Part shown: positions 6,426 to 10,087 of the stretch, piece after piece
Layout of the letters: every line of letters begins with the position of its first letter
Numbering within the stretch: position 1 is the first letter of the stretch
Assembly (NCBI GenBank): GCA_934567745.1
Contig: CAKTJM010000066.1
Location: 1 to 10,087 of the forward strand
Direction of reading: 5' to 3'
DNA: 10,087 nucleotides
Source of the DNA: an uncultured Eubacteriales bacterium
GTDB taxonomy: Bacteria; Bacillota; Clostridia; Oscillospirales; Oscillospiraceae
Position numbers and translations under genes: made by a program
Notes under the pieces: model-generated
Seen by the model: the letters and a program-made list of their open reading frames with translations, nothing else
Database searches by the model: none
Told to the model about the DNA's origin: nothing

Positions 6426-6458
6426 CTGTCGGAAAACCCCGCAGGGGTTTTTCGACAG
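6426..6458. terminator. Bidirectional intrinsic terminator
   Basis: CTGTCGGAAAACCCC (6426-6440) pairs with GGGGTTTTTCGACAG (6444-6458) around GCA, with one G-U wobble. The AAAACCCC/GGGGTTTTT core gives a GC stem flanked by A and T runs, as in bidirectional terminators. It can end the minus-strand zinc-ribbon transcript (stop at 6519) and any transcript reading through from the Cys-rich gene. Confidence 0.6.
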
Positions 6459-6462
6459 TCTC

Positions 6463-6491
6463 AGGATCCCCCCGCTATGCGGGGGGATCCT
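6463..6491. terminator. Perfect 13-bp hairpin, possible terminator
   Basis: AGGATCCCCCCGC (6463-6475) and GCGGGGGGATCCT (6479-6491) pair perfectly around TAT. Only a broken T run (TTGTT) follows on the + strand, so termination would be weak, but the stem is very stable. It lies 28 bases past the zinc-ribbon stop codon on the - strand. Confidence 0.45.
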
Positions 6492-6518
6492 TGTTCCTGA
6501 CTTATGTCTCTTATGTCA

Positions 6519-6899
6519 TCAGCTGCGCGTCTCGAAATGCGACGAGCAGGACCGGCAGGTGATCTCCAGCTTGCCCAGCCCGCGCGGGACGCGCATCGGC
6601 TGTCCGCAGTTCGGGCACTTGAAATATACGTACTCCTTATCGGGCTGTAGGGTCCGCTTGCGCTTGCGGAACCACCGCACCATCGACTGGATCAGCGCCA
6701 GGAACCGTGCGTTCTCGATGGAGCGCTTCTCCGTGTCCCGCGAGAACAGGCGGAACAGCAGATACACCAGCGCCACCGCCGCGGGGAGCATCAGCGGGAT
6801 ATAGAACCGCCCCAGCGCCGCCAGGGCGAAGAAGATCACCAACCAAAAGAGGGTGTAGGCATCGAAGTGCGGCCTGCGCCGCGCGGCCTTGTCTGCCAT
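6519..6899 (-). CDS. Small membrane protein with C-terminal zinc ribbon
   Basis: A 126-residue protein of unknown function. After a basic start (MADKAARRRP) come two membrane helices (about 15-30 and 35-52), then a basic amphipathic stretch with RWFRKRKR near 75-82. A zinc ribbon follows: CPNC at 95-98 and CRSC at 115-118, with GLGKLEITC between. The ribbon is expected on the cytoplasmic side and probably binds one zinc; its partner (nucleic acid or protein) is unknown. I chose the ATG at 6899 because AGGAGGTGG lies five bases before it; an in-frame ATG at 6926 would add nine residues but has no such site. It has its own strong promoter at 6944-6971, so it is separate from birA. Confidence 0.85.
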   Translation of the reverse strand: MADKAARRRPHFDAYTLFWLVIFFALAALGRFYIPLMLPAAVALVYLLFRLFSRDTEKRSIENARFLALIQSMVRWFRKRKRTLQPDKEYVYFKCPNCGQPMRVPRGLGKLEITCRSCSSHFETRS

Positions 6900-6943
6900 C
6901 GGGTCCACCTCCTGCGTACATGACATGACATCACAATAGTACT

Positions 6944-6971
6944 ATTATACGCAGAAACGTCGGACAGTCAA
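6944..6971 (-). promoter_or_regulatory. Strong sigma-70-type promoter of the zinc-ribbon gene
   Basis: On the - strand TTGACT (6971-6966) and a perfect TATAAT (6949-6944) are 16 bases apart. The 12-base palindrome AATAGTACTATT (6935-6946) overlaps the end of the -10 box and may be an operator. The -35 box lies in the loop of a weak CGGAC/GTCCG inverted repeat. Confidence 0.75.
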
Positions 6972-6999
6972 GCGTCCGTCTGTGAACAATGTGTGGATC

Positions 7000-7977
7000 T
7001 CATCCCTTCGGCCGGATCCGCACCTGGCCCGAGCCGAGCCAGCGCTCCGTCCCGTCCGCCTCGCGGATCCGCAGGGAGAAGTCCTCCCCCAGGTCCAGCG
7101 CCGTGGCCGGGCGGCTCCCGCCGCCCTCCAGCACGTCGATCGGCTGACCGAGCACGAAGGACCGCGCCCGATAGTCCGCGAAGAACGGCCGCTCCGGCAG
7201 GGCGCGATAATAGGCGAAGAACCGCTCCAGGATCCGCCCCGCCAGGCGGCTGCGCTGGGCGTCCGACGCCGCCCGGTCGGCGAAGACCGCCCCGGCGATG
7301 CCCTCCAGCTCCGACGGGAGCCCGCCCTCCGGCGGGCACAAGTTCACGCCCAGGCCGACGACCGCATAGGACAGGCCGCCGCTCTCCAGGTCCAGCGCCG
7401 CCTCGGTCAGGATGCCGCAGACCTTCCGCCCGTGGCAGAAGACGTCGTTCACCCACTTGATCTGGGCGGGGACCTGGGCCACGTCCTCGATCGCCAGCGC
7501 GACGGCCGCCGCGGCGGCCGTCGTCAGGCAGAGGGCATCCTTCGCCTCCAGCTGCGGCCGGAGCAGGACCGACAGGTACAGCCCCGTCCCCGGCGGGGAG
7601 AAGAAGCCGTTCGTCCGCCGCCCGCGGCCCGCCGTCTGGTGGTCCGCGATCAGCACGGTCCCCTCCGGCGCGCCGGCCTCCGCCTGGGCGCGCAGGACGG
7701 TGTTCGTCGAATCCACCGTGTCGCGGACCTCGATCGACAGCCCCGGCACCGCGCACCACTGCGCGACGCTCTGCGCCGAGAGGACGTGGCTCTCCTGCGC
7801 CAGGAGATAGCCCCGGCGCGGCTGGGCATCGATCTGGTGCCCGGCCGCGCGGAGCTGGTCGATCGCCTTCCACACGGCGGCGCGCGAGACGCCCAGGTCC
7901 CGGGCGAGACGCTCGCCGGAGAGGGCCTCGCCCCGGTGCGCCTCCAGCGCGGCGAGGACACGGTCTTTCACAGTCAT
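7000..7977 (-). CDS. birA: Bifunctional biotin-[acetyl-CoA-carboxylase] ligase / biotin operon repressor BirA
   Basis: BirA activates biotin with ATP to biotinyl-AMP and attaches it to the lysine of biotin-carboxyl-carrier domains. With its N-terminal helix-turn-helix it also represses biotin genes. The 325-residue protein has the winged HTH (about 19-49, ERLARDLGVSRAAVWKAIDQL), the nucleotide/biotin loop GRGRRTNGFFSPPGTGLYLS (117-136), and KWVND with the catalytic-region lysine in GRKVCGIL (lysine at 185). A C-terminal SH3-like domain ends in LGSGQVRIRP. All are as in class II BirA. The start is ATG 7977, with AAAGGAG eleven bases upstream. It begins four bases after the bioY stop, so the two are one operon, and the operator at 8619-8648 fits autorepression. 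Confidence 0.96.
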   Translation of the reverse strand: MTVKDRVLAALEAHRGEALSGERLARDLGVSRAAVWKAIDQLRAAGHQIDAQPRRGYLLAQESHVLSAQSVAQWCAVPGLSIEVRDTVDSTNTVLRAQAEAGAPEGTVLIADHQTAGRGRRTNGFFSPPGTGLYLSVLLRPQLEAKDALCLTTAAAAAVALAIEDVAQVPAQIKWVNDVFCHGRKVCGILTEAALDLESGGLSYAVVGLGVNLCPPEGGLPSELEGIAGAVFADRAASDAQRSRLAGRILERFFAYYRALPERPFFADYRARSFVLGQPIDVLEGGGSRPATALDLGEDFSLRIREADGTERWLGSGQVRIRPKG

Positions 7978-7981
7978 ACGG

Positions 7982-8557
7982 TCAACGACTCCTTTGGCCC
8001 GCCGCGGCCGTGAGCGGGGCCGGGGCGGGGACATACCTCCCCACCCGCCGCACGAGGAGCATCGCCAGCGCGAGCTTGATCGCGTCCGGCAGCAGGTAGG
8101 GGAACACACACAGGGCGAGCGCGCCGCCGAGGGTCCCGGCCGACCCGCCGCCGGTGTAGACGGTGAGGAACCAGGCGGTGCCGAAGGCGTAGCACACGGC
8201 CAGGGCGAGGATCAGCCCCGCGACCATGGCGCGCGGGCCGACGCCGCAGCGGGCGGTGAACGCCCAATAGACCAGCCCCCCGATGGCGAACCCGATCAGG
8301 TAGCCGCCGGTGGGGCCGACGAGCTGCCCCACGCCGCCGGAGAAGCCCGAGAAGACGGGCAGCCCGACCAGGCCGAGGCAGAGATAGACGAGGATGGCGA
8401 CGGTCCCCCGCCGTCCTCCGAGCAGCCCGAGGGCGGCGAAGACCGCGAAGGTCTGCATGGTGAACGGGACCGGCCCGAAGGAGATGGTCAGCCAGGAGCA
8501 CACGGCCAGGAGCGCCGCGAGCAGGGCGATGGCGGTCAGATCACGGACACGGGACAT
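7982..8557 (-). CDS. bioY: Biotin transporter BioY (ECF substrate-binding S component)
   Basis: BioY is the membrane subunit that binds biotin, usually energised by a shared EcfA-EcfA'-EcfT module, which is not in this window. The 191-residue protein shows about six hydrophobic helices, the GPTGGYLIGF motif at 81-90 and the conserved LPDAIK at 156-161. Length matches the family (~180-195). I chose ATG 8557 because TGAGGTG sits seven bases upstream; a longer in-frame reading from 8605 adds a polar Cys-containing stretch and begins at the -10 box. It is the first gene of the bioY-birA operon. Confidence 0.96.
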   Translation of the reverse strand: MSRVRDLTAIALLAALLAVCSWLTISFGPVPFTMQTFAVFAALGLLGGRRGTVAILVYLCLGLVGLPVFSGFSGGVGQLVGPTGGYLIGFAIGGLVYWAFTARCGVGPRAMVAGLILALAVCYAFGTAWFLTVYTGGGSAGTLGGALALCVFPYLLPDAIKLALAMLLVRRVGRYVPAPAPLTAAAGQRSR

Positions 8558-8595
8558 AGGACAGCACCTCATTCCGATCGAGTTAGGATGGAACG

Positions 8596-8624
8596 AGGAT
8601 ACCACGGTCGGGATGGATCGTCAA
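8596..8624 (-). promoter_or_regulatory. Promoter of the bioY-birA operon
   Basis: On the - strand TTGACG (8624-8619) and TATCCT (8601-8596) are 17 bases apart. The -35 box is contained in one arm of the BirA operator, so bound repressor would block RNA polymerase. Confidence 0.75.
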
Positions 8625-8648
8625 CCAATTTTGCGATTTTGGTTTACG
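8619..8648. promoter_or_regulatory. BirA operator
   Basis: CGTCAACC (8619-8626) and GGTTTACG (8641-8648) form an inverted repeat (one mismatch) with a 14-base spacer. This matches the known Firmicutes BirA site, TTGTTAACC and its complement separated by 14-15 bases. It sits over the -35 box of the bioY-birA promoter, and the downstream birA encodes the HTH needed to bind it. Confidence 0.75.
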
Positions 8649-8664
8649 TTTGGCGGGGCCGACG

Positions 8665-8692
8665 AAAAGCGGCCGCCATGCGGTCCGTTTTT
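8665..8692 (-). terminator. Intrinsic terminator behind the Gx-transporter gene
   Basis: On the - strand CCGC/GCGG (loop ATG) extends through CGG/CCG with one bulged A, flanked by AAAA before and TTTT after. It begins at the stop codon (8694-8692) and would insulate the bioY promoter, whose operator starts about 17 bases further on. The A/T flanks make it bidirectional in form. Confidence 0.5.
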
Positions 8693-9192
8693 CAGCGCGT
8701 CTTGAGCTTGTCCAGATGGTGCAGCACGGCCTGGGCGCACTGGCCGGTGAAGAAGCCGGTGACGATCCCGGCCAGCAGCAGGACGGGGGCGTACCACGCG
8801 ATGGACGCGGTCCCGGAGACCACGACCGCCACGGCGAGCTGGCCCACGTTGTGGCCGATCGCGCCGAAGACGCTCATGACCCAGATCTGGTTTTGCTTGA
8901 GCAGGGGCCGCAGGAGGGACATGATGACCCAGCACAGCACGCCGCCCGCCAGGCTGAAGGCGAGGGCCATCACGTTGCCGACGATCATGTTCCCCAGCAG
9001 GACGCGCACGAGGAGGATGGCCCCGGCCTCCCTCCGGCCGAGGGTCCAGATGGCGAAGAGGGTGATGACGTTGGCCAGGCCCAGCTTGACCCCCGGCACG
9101 GCGAAGGGCAGGGAGATCTGGGCCTCGACGAGGAAGATGATGAGCGAGAAGGCCGTGAGCATGGCCATGGTGGTCAGGCGGCGGACGTTCAT
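8692..9192 (-). CDS. Gx transporter family membrane protein (heptaprenyl diphosphate synthase component I-like)
   Basis: A 166-residue integral membrane protein with about five or six helices. Marker motifs are PGVKLGLANVITL (33-45), RVLLGNMIVGNVMAL (63-77) and GAIGHNVGQL (110-119), which I associate with Pfam Hpre_diP_synt_I, now often called Gx transporter family. Despite the old name, a role in prenyl synthesis is not established, and the layout resembles small S-component-like transporters. ATG 9192 overlaps the stop of the NusG-II gene (ATGA), with GGGAGGTG upstream, so translation is coupled. From memory, the same pair occurs in loci for flavin-based extracellular electron transfer and with ApbE or Rnf genes; the substrate remains unknown. 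Confidence 0.88.
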   Translation of the reverse strand: MNVRRLTTMAMLTAFSLIIFLVEAQISLPFAVPGVKLGLANVITLFAIWTLGRREAGAILLVRVLLGNMIVGNVMALAFSLAGGVLCWVIMSLLRPLLKQNQIWVMSVFGAIGHNVGQLAVAVVVSGTASIAWYAPVLLLAGIVTGFFTGQCAQAVLHHLDKLKTR

Positions 9193-9554
9193 GGGGCACC
9201 TCCCTCGGGCGGCTGGGCGACGACCTCGACGACGAGGCGGTTGGGCAGACAGGCGATGGGATCGGCGGTCTGACTGGTCGGCCCGTGGTGGACGCAGACC
9301 TGGTCGGGGCAGTCGGCCTCGGTCACGGCGACGGCGCCGTCGGCGATGACGACGGTGTTGTGCCCGCCCGCGGCGCTCGTAAGCGGGAGGGTCTGCGGCT
9401 CGTCGAGGGGAACGGTGGCGACGACCGTGCCGTCCTGGGTGATCCGCACCCAGGCGCCGGGCGCGCGCTGGCTGTGGGCGAAGAGGATGCCCCCGGCGCA
9501 CAGCGCCGCGAGGATGACGACGATGAGCACCCACCGCCGGGTCGAACGGGCCAT
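9189..9554 (-). CDS. NusG domain II-containing membrane-anchored protein
   Basis: A 121-residue protein with one N-terminal helix (about 8-27, WVLIVVILAALCAGGILFA) that anchors it or acts as an uncleaved signal. A NusG_II domain follows, expected outside the membrane: DCPDQVC at 81-87, CVHHGPTSQ, then IACLPNRLVVEV at 100-111. The three cysteines (82, 87, 102) are at the positions usual for this family. It is not the transcription factor NusG; only the domain name is shared. A GGGAGGC ribosome site precedes ATG 9554. It is first in a two-gene operon with the Gx-transporter protein, and the pairing suggests the two act as a membrane complex, possibly in redox or cofactor transfer. Confidence 0.9.
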   Translation of the reverse strand: MARSTRRWVLIVVILAALCAGGILFAHSQRAPGAWVRITQDGTVVATVPLDEPQTLPLTSAAGGHNTVVIADGAVAVTEADCPDQVCVHHGPTSQTADPIACLPNRLVVEVVAQPPEGGAP

Positions 9555-9591
9555 GGCGCCGCCTCCCTTCCAGTAACGTTTCGTGCCTTAC

Positions 9592-9620
9592 ATTCTACCG
9601 CATCCCAGCCGGAAACACAA
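9592..9620 (-). promoter_or_regulatory. Promoter of the NusG-II/Gx operon
   Basis: On the - strand TTGTGT (9620-9615), 17 bases and TAGAAT (9597-9592) make a moderate sigma-70 promoter about 40 bases before the start codon. It lies directly behind the hairpin at 9622-9648. Confidence 0.5.
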
Positions 9621-9621
9621 G

Positions 9622-9648
9622 CCCCCATCCCGGGGGGCGGGATGGGGG
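9622..9648 (-). terminator. 11-bp hairpin behind the anchor-I gene, possible second terminator
   Basis: CCCCCATCCCG (9622-9632) and CGGGATGGGGG (9638-9648) pair perfectly. On the - strand the stem is followed by CTTGTGTTT, a weak T run that includes the -35 box of the next promoter. It probably reinforces the terminator at 9657-9691. Confidence 0.45.
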
Positions 9649-9656
9649 ATGGGGTC

Positions 9657-9691
9657 AAAAAGCCGGGTCACGTGGAGCGGACCCTCCGGCT
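9657..9691 (-). terminator. Intrinsic terminator overlapping the 3' end of the anchor-I gene
   Basis: On the - strand AGCCGG (9691-9686) pairs with CCGGCT (9666-9661), with an alternative inner GGGTC/GACCC stem, and the strand continues as TTTTT (9661-9657). The stop codon (9670-9668) lies inside the structure, so the last seven codons are part of it. Confidence 0.6.
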
Positions 9692-10087
9692 GTGATAGAG
9701 CGCGCCGATGGCCGCGGCGCAGGGCACGGTCACGGGGTAGGTGACGCTGCCGGAGCCGCCGGAAGAGGAACCACCGCCGCTGTGGCTGCCGCTGACGGGC
9801 GTCAGCTCATAGGCGGCCATGGTGCCGGAGACCTCGCAGGCGGCCAGCAGCAGGGGGCTGCCGGTCTTGCTGTCCGCGGCGGAGACGAAGCACATGCCCT
9901 CGGGGGAGACGTCGTTCGCGACAGCCTTGGAGAAGTCGCGGGAGTTGATGTAGTTGACGAAGGCGGCGTTGGCGGGATCGGTGATGTCGTAGACCATCAC
10001 GCCGCCGATGCGCTCCAGGGCGACGAAGGCGTAGGTCTTGCCGTTCACCGTGCCGGTGGTCACGCTCTCCGGCTCGGGGCCCTTCTT
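9668..10087 (-). CDS. Choice-of-anchor I domain protein, C-terminal part (5' end outside window)
   Basis: The 139 residues present are the C-terminal end of a secreted or surface beta-propeller-like protein. KKGPEPES, then TYAFVALERIGGVMVYDITDP, FVNYINSRDF, SPEGMCFV and SPLLLAACEVSGTMAAYEL match the choice-of-anchor I type as I know it. The function of that family is unclear; it is often found on exported proteins with varied C-terminal anchors. After the domain comes a Ser/Gly linker (GSHSGGGSSSGGSGS), then VTYPVTVP and a short tail ending SRRVRST. No LPxTG, S-layer or clear membrane anchor is present. The frame is open to the window edge with no credible start, and the last codons lie in a terminator hairpin. 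Confidence 0.82.
   Translation of the reverse strand, partial: KKGPEPESVTTGTVNGKTYAFVALERIGGVMVYDITDPANAAFVNYINSRDFSKAVANDVSPEGMCFVSAADSKTGSPLLLAACEVSGTMAAYELTPVSGSHSGGGSSSGGSGSVTYPVTVPCAAAIGALYHSRRVRST

Noticed and set aside
6226..6491. The series of hairpins as a CRISPR array
   Set aside because: The hairpins differ from one another in sequence and spacing; there is no repeated unit with spacers and no cas gene.
6334..6804. A + strand open frame reading through the hairpin region into the zinc-ribbon gene
   Set aside because: No ribosome site, composition changes along its length, and half of it is antisense to a supported gene.
6990..7000. A single DnaA-box-like TGTGGATCT just past birA
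   Set aside because: Two mismatches and isolated, so it is expected by chance.
7994..9349. Long + strand open frame (451 codons) opposite bioY and the Gx/NusG-II genes
   Set aside because: It crosses the bioY promoter and a terminator, and the opposite strand encodes recognisable proteins.
9189..9554. NusG transcription elongation factor
   Set aside because: There is no NGN or KOW domain; only the NusG_II insert-type domain with an N-terminal membrane helix is present.

Overview
The window looks like chromosomal DNA from a GC-rich spore-forming member of the Clostridia, probably an Oscillospiraceae-type gut Firmicute. This is inferred from the roughly two-thirds G+C content (by eye), strong AGGAGG-type ribosome binding sites, a Firmicutes-style BirA operator, and a Cys/Pro-rich protein of a type I associate with spore-forming Clostridia. 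It contains ten protein genes (two cut by the window edges), nothing that looks like a phage, IS transposase or CRISPR array, and no tRNA or rRNA gene that I can recognise.

Layout. 1-1093 (-) is the 5' part of mnmE, a tRNA-modification GTPase. A 230-base gap carrying four DnaA-box-like 9-mers separates it from a COG2509-type FAD-dependent oxidoreductase (1324-2727, -). That gene shares a divergent promoter region with an EamA/DMT transporter (2909-3838, +; TTG start). Next on the + strand, a promoter is followed almost at once by a perfect intrinsic terminator, then an MFS transporter (4009-5145). Behind it is a 302-residue protein with 24 cysteines and a (CPPP)n linker (5239-6147), preceded by a possible sporulation-type promoter.

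The convergent gap 6148-6518 has no protein gene but is packed with inverted repeats: at least seven hairpins, one of them part of a three-way-junction-like fold. It may hold terminators, a small structured RNA or a MITE-like element. The - strand then carries a small membrane zinc-ribbon protein (6519-6899) with its own strong promoter. Upstream of it is the biotin operon bioY-birA (7000-8557), whose promoter is overlapped by a recognisable BirA operator, so biotin uptake and its own repressor/ligase appear autoregulated. Further upstream lie two translationally coupled genes for a NusG-domain-II protein and a Gx-transporter-family membrane protein (8692-9554), a pair often linked to flavin/quinone redox loci. 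The window ends in the 3' part of a choice-of-anchor-I beta-propeller-like surface protein (9668-10087), whose C-terminal codons overlap its own terminator.

The most noteworthy items are the hairpin-dense intergenic region, the promoter-terminator leader in front of the MFS gene, the DnaA-box cluster next to mnmE, the Cys/Pro-rich protein and the BirA-controlled promoter. None of them amounts to a proven new system.
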